Source: Podarcis raffonei (Eukaryota > Chordata > Lepidosauria > Squamata > Lacertidae). Taken from it: a stretch of DNA of 64,000 nucleotides. Positions within the stretch are counted from its first letter, which is position 1; each line of letters begins with the position of its first letter. The stretch covers positions 96,730,534-96,794,533 of the forward strand of contig NC_070606.1 in NCBI RefSeq assembly GCF_027172205.1, written 5' to 3'. The translations under genes and the position numbers were made by a program. Below are positions 1 through 9,619 of this stretch, piece after piece. The notes beneath the pieces are model-generated. The model was given only the letters and a program-made list of their open reading frames with translations. It did not search any database and was not told the origin of the DNA.

Positions 1-31
1 CACCAAACTTCTGCGGGTTTTTAAATTACAG

Positions 32-127
32 CTTCCAGAAGGAGTGAAGAGCGTCAGCATCAAGCCTATAACCGGAGGATTGGCCATGGTGCCACAACCC
101 TATAAGCTCTGTGCTGTTCCTTACTAA
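32..127 (+). CDS. possible terminal coding exon of an unidentified upstream gene
   Basis: The frame that ends at the TAA at 125-127 is open back to the window edge, and an AG preceded by a T-rich stretch (tttttaaattacag) lies just before position 32. The 31-residue peptide begins LPEGVKSVSIKPI and ends PQPYKLCAVPY. Its composition looks protein-like, not like the LINE frames nearby, but I do not recognise the family. Downstream sequence up to 190 shows nothing else. Without the preceding exons this could be a chance open frame. Confidence 0.25.
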   Translation, partial: LPEGVKSVSIKPITGGLAMVPQPYKLCAVPY

Positions 128-189
128 GTTCCAGAGGGGAAGGGGGGCTATTTCTGCACACAGAGCGGAGGGCGGGTGGGCTGCAGAGA

Positions 190-1548
190 TGGGCTATCTT
201 CCCGACAGATAATAATAATAATAAATTTTATTTATATCCCGCCCTCCCCAGCCGAAGTCGGGCTCAGGGCGGCTAACAACAATAAAACAATACAAAAGTA
301 CAACACAAACAACACTCTAAAATCATTCATTATAAAATTAATTAAATTCAAGCCACTGGCCACCATTGGGCCAGAGCTCCACGAAGATTGCCGAGGGAGT
401 CAGGCTGTGCCCTGGCCAAAGGCCTGGCGGAACAGCTCTGTCTTGCAGATGTCAAGTCCCGCAGGGCCCTAGTCTCTTGTGACAGAGTGTTCCACCAGGT
501 CGGAGCCACAGCCGAAAAAGCCCTGGCTCTAGTTGAGGCCAGCCTAACCTCTCTGTGGCCTGGGACCTTCAAGATGTTTTTATTTGAAGACCATAAGTTT
601 CTCTGTGGGGCATACCAGGAGAGGCGGTCCCGTAGGTACGAGGGTCCAAGGCCGTATAGGGCTTTAAAGGTTAAAACCAGCACCTTAAACCTGATCCTGT
701 ACTCCACCGGGAGCCAGTGCAGTTGATATAGCACCGGATGAATGTGATCTCGCAGCGAAGATCCCGTAAGGAGTCTCGCTGCAGCATTCTGCACCCGCTG
801 GAGTTTCTGGGTCAGTCTTAAGGGCAGCCCCACGTAGAGCGAGTTACAATAATCCAGTCTGGAGGTGACCGTCGCGTGGATCACAGTGGCTAGGTCAGGG
901 CGAGAGAGGTAAGGAGCCAACTGCTTAGCTTGGCGGAGATGGAAAAATGCCGCCTTTGTTATAGCTGCAATCTGCGCCTCCATGGAAAGGGAGGTGTCAA
1001 AGATTACACCCAAACTCTTAACGGACGGTGCTGGCACTAAGAGATGGGAGTTGCCCCCCCAATCCCATATCGTCCCGTCCCAGCCACAGGACCTCTGTCT
1101 TCGAAAGATTTAGCTTCAACCGGCTCCCACGTAACCATCCAGCCACAGCTTCCAGACATCTGGTCAGTGTGTCTGGGGCCGAGTCAGGATGGCCATCCAT
1201 CAACAGATAGAGTTGGGTGTCATCGGCATACTGATGGCACCCCAGCCCAAAACTCCGGACAAGCTGGGCGAGGGGGCGCATAAAGATGTTGAAAAGCATT
1301 GGGGAGAGTATCGCACCCTGAGGTACTCCACACACCAAGGAGTGGCGCGATGACAATTCCCCCCCAAGCGCCACCCTCTGTCCCCGACCAGAGAGAAACG
1401 AGCGCAGCCATTGAAGGACTGTGCCCTGGATCCCCACGTCGGCAAGGCGGTGGTCCAGAAGTTCGTGATCGACCATGTCGAAAGCTGCTGACAGATCTAG
1501 AAGAATCAGCAGCCCCGACCCGCCTCGATCCAGCTGTCTACGAAGATG
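190..1548 (-). mobile_element. L2-clade LINE, 5'-truncated copy 1
   Basis: Read on the minus strand, this is the 3' part of an L2-type LINE. It contains the reverse transcriptase core (LLDLSAAFDMVDH, GVPQGAILSP, then QYADDTQLYL), the carboxy-terminal domain (RLDYCNSLYVGLP, VQNAAARLLTGS) and a 3' end in which GGGCGGGATATAAAT is followed by a short TTA/TAA repeat at 208-225. The reading frame is broken by small deletions relative to the second copy at 13742-15454, for example near 449 and 1037. It stops matching that copy at about 1548, its truncation point. The high identity between the copies implies recent activity. Confidence 0.85.
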
Positions 1549-1636
1549 AATTGCCCCTTTCATATCTACATGTTTTAAACTGGTTTTAGAATATTTAGAA
1601 TATTTAAATGTTGCTGCTGATGGTTATGTTTCCGCC

Positions 1637-1722
1637 ATAGCTGTCAACTTTCCCCTTTTCTTGCAAGGAATCCTATTCGGAATAAGGGAATTTCCCCTAA
1701 AAAAAGGGAAACGTTGACAGCT
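1637..1722. mobile_element. short palindromic MITE
   Basis: The segment starts CATAGCTGTCAACTTTCCC and ends with the near reverse complement (GGGAAACGTTGACAGCT), leaving a small core, so the whole 86 bp can fold into a hairpin. A half-copy with the same terminus appears at 3312-3330. No transposase is present; the family is not identified. Confidence 0.5.
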
Positions 1723-2917
1723 TTCTGCTGGCCAGGACTCCTCTGGGAGAACGAAAGCCACTTCCACCCTTCCAAGGAGGTGGGGTTGCGGGCATCACGG
1801 CCTCACCATGTGTGCGGAGGCTGGAGCCTAGCCCCCGCGCGATTGGGGGGATTCCCAGCCGTGTCACCCCCTGGCCAGCCAATCAGCTGGCTCTGGGGGC
1901 GTGGCCTGCCCTATTTAAGGCAGGATGTGGCCAGCGATCTCCCTCTTTGCCGCTCCTTAGCCATTTGGTTTTCCCACCCTCCCGCCCTATAGGTTTTGCC
2001 TTTGATCTTGCCATGGACCTTGTTTGGTCATCGTTGAGGGGCCTGGTAGAAATTTTTCCACTTGGGAAATTGGCATCAGCCACTTGGTTTTCGCCTACCT
2101 CACAGCAAATCGTCACAACTTTCTGGGTATTGGTGGTTAGACATTGGTATAATTCTGTAGTTGGAAGAGGGGAGGTAACGCCATCACCTGCCCCACATAT
2201 TGAAGGGTAGTCCGGTAAAGGATTCTGGGGGGCGTGGCCCTGCCCAAAGCCTAGGGAGGTGAGGGCCTAAGGCACGCCCCCTATCGGTGACCCTGGGGGA
2301 GCTCCTATTTGATGTGAATCACCAGGACTCCCTCTAAGACAGTAAGACAGAACTATTCCACCTGGCTTTCAATTTGAACCTGGCCTGATATTTTGTTCCC
2401 CTTCCTTCCCTCCCCCTCCCCTTTTTATGAAGATTGTCCACTCTGGGATCCCACAGCTGGTTCTCCCCTGGTCTCCTCACTGGCCCAAGTGGGACTAATT
2501 TAGCCAGCTAGCCCTGGTGATCATCTAATATTTATTGGATGAATTTTCCCCCTAAATTGATTTTTGATTTTATTGTTATTTACGCTTTATACCCTATTTA
2601 ATGCTGTTTTCTTGGTAGCATCAATTACGTGTTTTAAATTTGTTGTTAGCTGCCCTGAGCCTGGTTTCCTGAACTGGGAAGAGTGGGGTATAAATAAAAA
2701 TTTATTACTATTATTTATTATAATGGTGGTTAACCCTTTCCGGACTTCAAGTGGACAAGCTGAAGTCAGATATAGTCAGTTAGGACCAATGTCTAAGCCT
2801 GTAACCGCTCATCACCTGTAACCAATAAAGTTGTGGCCTTTTTTAGCCCATTAACCTTAATAATTGTGTCATGTGTCATTATTTCCACTGGGGGTGGGGG
2901 CTGGAATTCGCCACACA
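1723..2917 (+). mobile_element. possible solitary LTR of an old LTR retroelement
   Basis: The stretch begins TG and ends CA. It has a CCAAT box (about 1878), a TATA-like TATTTAA (about 1912) and an AATAAA signal (2824-2829) about 90 bp before the end, which is the U3-R-U5 layout of an LTR. No internal retroviral genes are seen beside it, so it would be a solitary fossil. A fragment of an L2-type 3' end lies inside it. Family and exact ends are uncertain. Confidence 0.35.
2620..2722 (+). mobile_element. L2-type LINE 3' end fragment
   Basis: The block with GTTGTTAGCTGCCCTGAGCC and GGTATAAATAAA, followed by TTATTACTATTATTTATTA, is a diverged forward-strand version of the L2 3' end seen reversed at 205-290 and 13745-13830. 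Confidence 0.65.
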
Positions 2918-3729
2918 ATGTATTATAAATTGAATAAAGAAACAAATATTCCTAATTTCATCTAGGTGGGTGTTCTTTTACCTAAGGACCCCTGTTAATA
3001 GGTTCACATACCCATTTGTGACATTCTTATAATAATATACCTTGCCCCCGAATGACTTATCATAGGCCCCATCTGCATTACATTTTTAAAAGCAGTATCG
3101 CACTGTCAGGTACAGGCTAGATGTGGAGGAATGGTGGAGGACACCTGGCCAAGGGCCCCCCAGGGAAACCACAGAGGGATTTGGAACCCGGCTCCTGCTG
3201 GTGGGAAACAGGACACATCCCAGAGGAGGGGAGGAGCTGGGAAGTACTGGATACTGGGAGCTTGGAGGGGGAGGAGGATGAAGAAGAGAAAACAGGCAGG
3301 TGCCCCAGCACCATAGCTGTCAACTTTCAGATTTGAAAATAAAGGATCAGCAGCCAAAATAAGGGATCAGCAGCCTCACCTGTCCCAGGCACTCCTGTCT
3401 TCCACTGCCTCCCACAGTTTGGTCAAACTCATGCTGGTAGCTTCGAGAACACTGTCCAACCATCTCGTCCTCATGGTTCAATGTTACTAGTGAGCAAAGT
3501 TACCCAGTCAGGATTTGAATCTTGGTCCTAACTTTTGGGGTTAAGTTTCTATTTAGCTGTCCATTAATACTGACAAACCATATCTCCCATTCATCTCTCA
3601 GATCCCCTTGTAAATCTAAAGTACTGACTTCACCACATCCTGCGGTAAAAAAATTCCCCAAGTTAATTACACATTGTGTGAAGCTACAGCATTCCTACTA
3701 TCAGCTTAAGTGACACATTCACTCTCACT

Positions 3730-3770
<41 letters not shown>

Positions 3771-3859
3771 TTCTTAAGGAATGGCTGAGCTGGAGGAGTG
3801 GGGCCAATGATCAAGAGACAGGGTTAGATTCTGGGGAAGGTTCTGGTTGGTCATCAAGG
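2918..3859. other. intergenic stretch, no gene recognised
   Basis: I see no splice-bounded coding sequence here. It holds a partial MITE terminus at 3312-3330 (CATAGCTGTCAACTTTC) followed by an imperfect duplication of AAGGGATCAGCAGCC (3342-3375), and a CT/CA microsatellite. Confidence 0.5.
3730..3770. repeat. (CT)n(CA)n microsatellite
   Basis: About ten CT units pass directly into about eleven CA units. Confidence 0.95.
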
Positions 3860-3918
3860 GGGTAGAGTGACTCCCCTATGAAGACAGGTTGCAGCGTTTG
3901 GGACTTTCGGGTTTAGAT

Positions 3919-4055
3919 CAGGGTTTCCCAAACTTAGGTCTCCAGCTGTTTTTGGACTACAACTCCCATCACCCCTCGTTAGCAGAAACAATGGTCAGGG
4001 ACGATGGGAATTGTAGTCCAAAAAGAGCTGGAGACCCAAGTGTGGGGAAACTCTG
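3919..4055. mobile_element. hAT-type MITE with 8-bp TSD
   Basis: The inverted ends CAGGGTTTCCCAAACTT and a mirrored TGTGGGGAAACTCTG enclose internal inverted copies of TTTTTGGACTACAACTCCCA. The flanks GTTTAGAT and GTTCAGAT form an 8-bp duplication with one mismatch, the length typical of hAT elements. It is non-autonomous and lies inside the LINE-like repeat. Confidence 0.75.
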
Positions 4056-4114
4056 GTTCAGATAAAAGGTGAGTAAGAGGTGACACAAAAGAAGCTTATA
4101 AAATTGTGCCTGGC

Positions 4115-4621
4115 ATGTAAAACAACCAGAAACCCTTTTGTTAGGTACTTTAGGTCAAGACATACCAAAGGAAATGAGGACTTTGTTTATGTATGCCACT
4201 ACAACAGCAAGAATGTTGATTGCACAAAATTGGAAGACTGGAGAAATACCAAAAATGACAGATAGACTAAGAGAAAAAGACAACAGAGACACTGAAAAAG
4301 ACTGGGAACCATTCATACTATATTTGCAGAAACAAAGACAGTCAATAGACTTGATGGCAGGATTTAAATAAACATTCACATTATTAGCATTAGAAAATGT
4401 TTAGAAGATAGTGAAATAGGATGGTGTATTTACTGTTATTTTTATGTCTTTAGGCTTGAAGTTATGTTATTAATAACTTTTTCTGTTAAGAGAGAGCAAA
4501 GTGGGTGAAAATAGAAACAAACCGGAAGCGGAAGTTGGGGGAAGCCTTGGAGGGGAGGGAGGAAGGAATGTATAGCAAATGTTAAGAATTTGAGATGTAT
4601 GTAATGAATGAAAAAGAAAAA

Positions 4622-4657
<36 letters not shown>
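4115..4657 (+). mobile_element. L1 LINE 3' fragment inside another repeat
   Basis: This translates in part to the carboxy end of L1 ORF2 (MYATTTARMLIAQNWKTG), matching the same region of the copies at 54690 and 16390. It then runs through a 3'UTR into an (AT)n tail (4624-4656). The 13-bp sequence AATTGTGCCTGGC at 4102-4114 is repeated exactly at 4658-4670, so this is a short, heavily 5'-truncated insertion with intact TSDs. Confidence 0.85.
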
Positions 4658-4659
<2 letters not shown>

Positions 4660-5110
4660 TTGTGCCTGGCCTAGAGTAAGCGGATAGAGAGAAGATTTTC
4701 TCCCTCTCTCGTAACACTAGAGTTTCGTTCCAATGAAGTTGAATGTTGGATAATTTAGGACTGATAAATGACAGTCCTTCTTCACGCAGCACGTAGAGAA
4801 ACGGTGGAACTTGAGCTTCCACAGGAGGCAGTGATGGCCCCCAACCTGAACGGCTTATAAAGAGGATGGGACAAATTCTTGGAGGAGGGGGCTATCGATG
4901 GACACTCCGGCCATGTTGGCTCTGCTCTGCCTCCACAGTTTGCTGCTGAATGCAAGTTCATGGAAACCGCAGGAGGGAAGAGGGCTCTTGTGCTCATGTT
5001 CTGCTTGCTGGCTTCCCACAGGCATCTGCTTGGCCACTGCAAGAACAGCATGCTGGACTAGATGGGCCATTGGCCTGATCCAGGAAGCTCTTCCTATGTT
5101 CTTATGTCCA

Positions 5111-5581
5111 AGATGGGTGTTGGGATATGAGTACAACGCAGCTGCAAACAAGCAGCTCGATGTTTACATCACATGATGTGGCTGGTCCTGGGAAAGAATG
5201 GACCAGGCAGTTCACACAGGGATTTGTTCTGTGTGTAATATGAGACCTTCCTGTTGCGTGTGTGAAGGAAGTCTCAGGCTGTTGCTCGGAGGAGACTGAA
5301 CTGAACGGACACGTTTATGTACAGCTGTAAAGTCAGAAATAAACCGTAGAAATGTAATAGACCTTCTGACTATCTTCTTTCTCCTGCTGGTATGCAAGGG
5401 GAGAAGGGGGTGTGCATCTTCCACGCTGGGGGATGTCGCCTATCAAGACCTCTCTGGACTGCTGTGATGCCAGTCAGAGTAGGTCACCAGAGACAAGCCC
5501 CGGGAGCCTGGAGAGGGGCCAGCCTCTCCCGAGGGGGCATGTTTTCCAACAATGGGTCCTGTCCCTGGAATGTTGACTATG
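5111..5581. other. intergenic stretch, nothing recognised
   Basis: No repeat family, coding exon or RNA gene could be recognised. Small open frames here have no supporting features. Confidence 0.4.
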
Positions 5582-5700
5582 CAGAATCATAGGATCGTAG
5601 AACTGTAGAATTGGAAGGGACCCCTGAGAGTCATCAATAAAATAATAACAACAACTTATTTATACCCACACTGCCATCTACTGGGTCTGCAAATAATACC
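5582..5700 (-). mobile_element. CR1 3' end plus LINE tail fragment
   Basis: AGAATCATAGGATCGTAGAA followed by TTGGAAGGGACCCCTGAG is the reversed 3' terminus of a reptile CR1 LINE. It is followed by a short reversed AT-rich tail (AACTTATTTATACCC) of another LINE. Confidence 0.65.
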
Positions 5701-5739
5701 ATGAATACACACAAGTGTACTCTTAGTTTTATTTTCCAA

Positions 5740-6277
5740 TAAGTATGCAAACATGAGATTATCACACCTGAATTGATAGCTATGCAGAACAGGATTTCAC
5801 ACTAACATTGAAACTATTTTCCGAACATCCAGCTTCACGATCTGCATAACTGGTTTTTCCTGTAGATAAAGGGAAAAGCCATTAACCAGATCCAAGATAA
5901 ATAAAAAGCTCATCACATGTTATTTCAGCCCTCCAGCAAAATTGACACCTCCCAAGATCTTACAAACTCCTACTTACCTTATGTTAATCCTCTCTACACA
6001 CTTTCCTGCCGCCTCCGCTGTTCTTTGTCATAGATCTGTATGGAAACAAAAAGGTATAAAAACAAAGGCAGCTCATTTGTTCAAGGTTCTCACTCCATCC
6101 TTGTTCCATGAGGGGGGACCCTGTTGCAACAGTCCCCCCCCCCCCCCGTTCTTTCAATAAAGATCAGACTTTGCTTTCCTGAATCCTGGTGTTGGTTTCT
6201 GTCATTTCCCGACCGGAGTGGAGCCTAACCAACAGTGCTCTTCTGAGGGTTTTGGTCCTCCCTACGAGGCTGCGACA
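5740..6277 (+). mobile_element. solitary LTR, retroviral type (fossil)
   Basis: A TATA box (GGTATAAAA, about 6054) is followed about 100 bp later by AATAAA (6156-6161) and a GC-richer end region finishing in CGACA. This is the U3-R-U5 order of a class I endogenous retrovirus LTR. No primer-binding site or gag/pol sequence follows, so only the LTR remains. A C-run is present at 6135-6148. The left boundary is approximate. Confidence 0.5.
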
Positions 6278-6540
6278 CCTTTATAGGGAATATTAATTTC
6301 ATATTTCACTGTAAATAAGTCGTTTCCTTGACAGAACACATTTTTTGTATGATGTGCCTGTTTGGTCAGAAAACTGCATTGTGAAATACATGGGGTCGTG
6401 CCCACCAGCTATGTCCTGCTGTCATAGGGGCCATGACGGCACATGGATTAGCCACTCCCCTGCCATGAATGTGCACACTGGCCAGGTATCCAAGCATCAG
6501 AAAATAGTCTATGACTGTTGCAAGTCACTCTCAACCAGCT

Positions 6541-6558
6541 GAAAGTGGTGTTGGAATT
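6541..6558. repeat. left TSD of the nested L1
   Basis: GAAAGTGGTGTTGGAATT here is repeated exactly at 15539-15556, about 9 kb away. The two copies bracket an L1 that was later split by two other LINEs. Confidence 0.9.
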
Positions 6559-6804
6559 AGAAATACTAAGTAATGATTATAAAATCTTATCAAAAATGTA
6601 TAAAGTGCTGCTGGAATGGTATACAAAAGACGAAGAAGTTAAATCGGGCAAGAGATTTTGATATAATATACAATTTGATGACTGGACAAAATTATGGAAT
6701 GAAAGATTAAGATTTACGGCATGTACTGCGTCAAAGGAAAATGTTATGAAAATGGTATATAGATGGTATATCACACCAGCAAAACTTGCAAAAATATACA
6801 AAAC
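6559..6804 (+). mobile_element. L1 LINE, left segment of the interrupted copy
   Basis: Conceptual translation gives L1 ORF2 carboxy-terminal sequence (KMYKVLLEWYTKDEEVKS, then RWYITPAKLAKIYK), collinear with the copies at 28303-29598 and 54250-54480. It breaks off at 6804 where a different LINE begins, and resumes at 13144 (CNKCWKCKEKEETFFHMWW). It is truncated at its 5' end at 6559. Confidence 0.9.
6771..6804. repeat. left TSD of the Vingi-like LINE
   Basis: The 34 bp here recur at 13144-13177 with two differences. The TSD is unusually long, and it lies in L1 ORF2 sequence, so the L1 is the older host. Confidence 0.85.
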
Positions 6805-7589
6805 TTTGATTCCTGGCTAAAAACGTGGACTAACATAGGGAGCAGCAGCCCCACGCGGCTCTCTGATGTTGCAGACAGCTACAGCTTAATATTGCTCGTT
6901 TCAAATGCCCTTGCCGTGCTTTTTAGAGATAGTAGTTTTGAGCTAGTAGTTTTATTGCCTGTTAAGCTTTAGCTAACACCGACTTCGACTCCAGCCTGAG
7001 TGATTTATTACCTCCTTATCTTATCGGCATTTGGCTGCTGGAGGTTTGCCTACCACAACGAAACATCTTTCCAAGTGCAACTATAATAGAGGAGAGAGGA
7101 AGAGAGAGGAAGGGAGGAAGAGAGAGTACTGAGCTTTACTTACACTTCGGAACTCTACGCAGCTGGCGGGGCTCAGCGGGGGCAGTAAATTAATGTTAAC
7201 ATCACTGGAGGGCTTTCAACGCCGTCGGGAAGTATCACTACATAGTCTCTACATAGTCTCTTCGGCAAGTAAGATGGCGGTTCAAGCCAGATAGGATTTC
7301 ATCGCCCTCCTCCCCTCAACGTTTCATCTGCCACGGTCGTTGTAAGTAATGCCGCTGTAAAAATTTATTTCATCTATCCCCCTCTATCTCTGACCGCTAG
7401 TTCGTGAACTGTTGGAAAGTCTGGCATGCAGTGGACCACAGCCACTTCTAATTAATTAACTAGACGTGGAGCTTCTGGGGGAGAGCGTTATTTAACGAGA
7501 GGAGTGCTAATTCCAGCTTGTCTAATTGGGACTAAGCAGTGCTATTTCTACATCCACATTTCCCACATAGCTCCATATACTCTACGGAG

Positions 7590-8960
7590 ATGGTGCTCAC
7601 CAGACAGAAATGTAAAGTTTTGGGGATCTCCCCAATGCAGAGGGTTGAATCACCACCAGTAACCTCACAGACGAAAATTTGGCACTATTTTAAGCCTAAA
7701 ACAAAAACGCCCATATGCTCCGAGTCCCCACTTCTCCACGAGTGGTCTATTGACCGAACATGGTATGGGAAGGAACCTGATATTGGTGAGGAGAGAGAGG
7801 GGATCAGTCTGGCAATGGAGATGGCTCAGATAGTCTCCCAATCTAGTGCCATCGACACTCTCGTAGAACATGAGCAAGAACGAAATTTGAAACGTCTGGA
7901 AGTCACACTAGATGGATCAGTCAATGTAGCCAGCCCCAGCGAAAAGGCTAGGATGGAACCCTCAAGTGCGACGAGAACAGAGGAAAATCCAAGTCAGCTA
8001 AAAGGAGCCTGCTGGGACACAGATAGCAATATCTGTATCCTGATTGGGCTTTTCAATGAAATGATGAAAGAATGCCAAATGCACATAAGTAAAGAATTAG
8101 GACCAATTAGGAACTTTCTTACGGAATGTGTGGGTTTGCTAGTAAGCCTGACTGAGTTCATCAGGAAGGGAGCAATCTCACACACCCCCACTCCAGCGGC
8201 TGAAATTCCAACAGAGCCCAGTAGCTCAGAGAAGGTCCCAAAGAGAGCCACTCCCATGTCTACCAACAGTCGAGTCACACACCCCTCACCTAAAAAGAAG
8301 CATCGCCACCAGAGAATACACCCACTTCACATGAAGAAGTCTAAAAACATAAAAGTGGGAAGGCAGACTAAGAGTCATACACGAATTAAGAAATTGAATT
8401 TTTCCAAGCTATTCAAGCTCTTGGAGAATCCCACAATAAAGGAATCAAATACAAAGAATACTAAACCCGTGACCCCAAAACAGATCATTATCCAGCAACC
8501 TAAAGTGACAAGCGCATCACAATCCCCTAACCCTCAATCAACGAAAGATCGGAACGAACAACTAGATAAAGACCGGCAAACCTCCTCTGCTACTGTGGAG
8601 AATATCACCTCCATTCGCAATAAGATAACTCAGAACAATCAAACGCTGATCCTCAACAGAAGCAGATTGGTTATTTGCCCTATGTACAACCGTACAGAAT
8701 TACATTCACTGGACCAACAAAGAACGTATATACTTAAAAAAATTGACTTAGTACTCAGAGGCCTCCTACTACAAGGTAATGTTATCAATGTAGATTTTCT
8801 TCCAAATGACAATAAGTATAATCGAGTGATGCTGACATTTAAAGATGACTCGTCCGCAAAACAGATATTAATTAATAAGGAGAAACTGCAAAGGGTGGGC
8901 CTGATAGTGACTCACCTATTTGAAGTGCCCGGCCCCCCCCCTCGCAACTCATCAAATTAA
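7590..8960 (+). CDS. Vingi-like LINE ORF1 protein
   Basis: A 456-codon frame starting MVLTRQKCKVLG. Open sequence continues 51 nt upstream, but the first ATG is at 7590. The middle is rich in K, R, S, T and P, including a basic stretch PSPKKKHRHQRIHPLHMKK (about residues 230-250), suited to nucleic-acid binding. The last 110 residues (LVICPMYNRTELHSL ... RVMLTFKDDSSAKQI) have the rhythm of an RRM-like or similar alpha-beta RNA-binding fold; this is inference. The frame ends in TAA. In non-LTR elements ORF1 typically coats the element RNA. No break is visible in this frame. Confidence 0.7.
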   Translation: MVLTRQKCKVLGISPMQRVESPPVTSQTKIWHYFKPKTKTPICSESPLLHEWSIDRTWYGKEPDIGEEREGISLAMEMAQIVSQSSAIDTLVEHEQERNLKRLEVTLDGSVNVASPSEKARMEPSSATRTEENPSQLKGACWDTDSNICILIGLFNEMMKECQMHISKELGPIRNFLTECVGLLVSLTEFIRKGAISHTPTPAAEIPTEPSSSEKVPKRATPMSTNSRVTHPSPKKKHRHQRIHPLHMKKSKNIKVGRQTKSHTRIKKLNFSKLFKLLENPTIKESNTKNTKPVTPKQIIIQQPKVTSASQSPNPQSTKDRNEQLDKDRQTSSATVENITSIRNKITQNNQTLILNRSRLVICPMYNRTELHSLDQQRTYILKKIDLVLRGLLLQGNVINVDFLPNDNKYNRVMLTFKDDSSAKQILINKEKLQRVGLIVTHLFEVPGPPPRNSSN

Positions 8961-8983
8961 ATAAGAAAGACATCTATTCAAAG

Positions 8984-9613
8984 GTGGTGGAAAACAATAA
9001 AGCTGAATATCAGAATAACCACCAGTCGCCTCACGAACTGGACACCCCCACACACAACTTCTCCTTTGAAGAAAATACCTTAATTAGTCAATTTTGGACA
9101 TTCCCACCTTTAATACAAGCTGAAATCCTAGAAAGATTAGAAACGCTAAGAAATAAGCTGGCCGGGAGAGACTTATATAAGGAAACTAAGGTGGATGTCC
9201 AAAGAAAGAGCAAGAGCCCTCCCAAAACGATCATCTCACAAGAACCCGATTCAGCGGCTCGTCGACCACGTAACCTTCAGATAAAGGCAGAGATTAATCT
9301 ACCTGCAATTAAGAAAGTACAACTCACAAAGGAGAACAATGCATCGCTCCCTATAAGGAAAAACATGCCTAAGGAAACCTCACCAGGCTTCTGGTCCAAA
9401 ATGAGATATTTAGATGAAGCGGAATTAGGCTACAATCAGGTAGAGTATCCCCAGGAGGAGGCCTTGTATAGCAAAGGCCCAGTCTCTACCAATGTGAGCA
9501 CTCTATATTTACCATCTGACACCACAGAATACCTGGGCAACTCTCCATGTAAGGATGATAGTCGGCTGCCACGTGGAATGGTAAACTCCAACAGTACCTT
9601 GGAAGATAATTGA
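8984..9613 (+). pseudogene. Vingi-like LINE, open segment between ORF1 and ORF2
   Basis: A 209-codon open stretch in the same frame as the endonuclease and closed by a TGA at 9611-9613, seven bases before the next open segment. It has no methionine at its left edge that marks a clear start. It is hydrophilic and KESP-rich and has no motif I recognise. It may be the amino-terminal extension of ORF2 interrupted by the TGA, or a carboxy-terminal part of ORF1 reached by a frameshift. Confidence 0.45.
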
Positions 9614-9619
9614 CAAGGA

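Larger units (their letters stand above)
3860..5110 (+). mobile_element. unclassified LINE-like repeat, hit by two later insertions
   Basis: The segments 3860-3918, 4056-4114 and 4658-5110 read as one older repeat that ends GCTGGACTAGATGGGCC ... CTTCCTATGTTCTTATG. Related pieces occur at about 23540-23700 and 60650-60780. Between the segments sit a hAT MITE and an L1 piece, each flanked by its own target-site duplication. The 3' portion resembles the carboxy-terminal tail of CR1/L2-like LINEs, but the class assignment is tentative. Confidence 0.55.
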
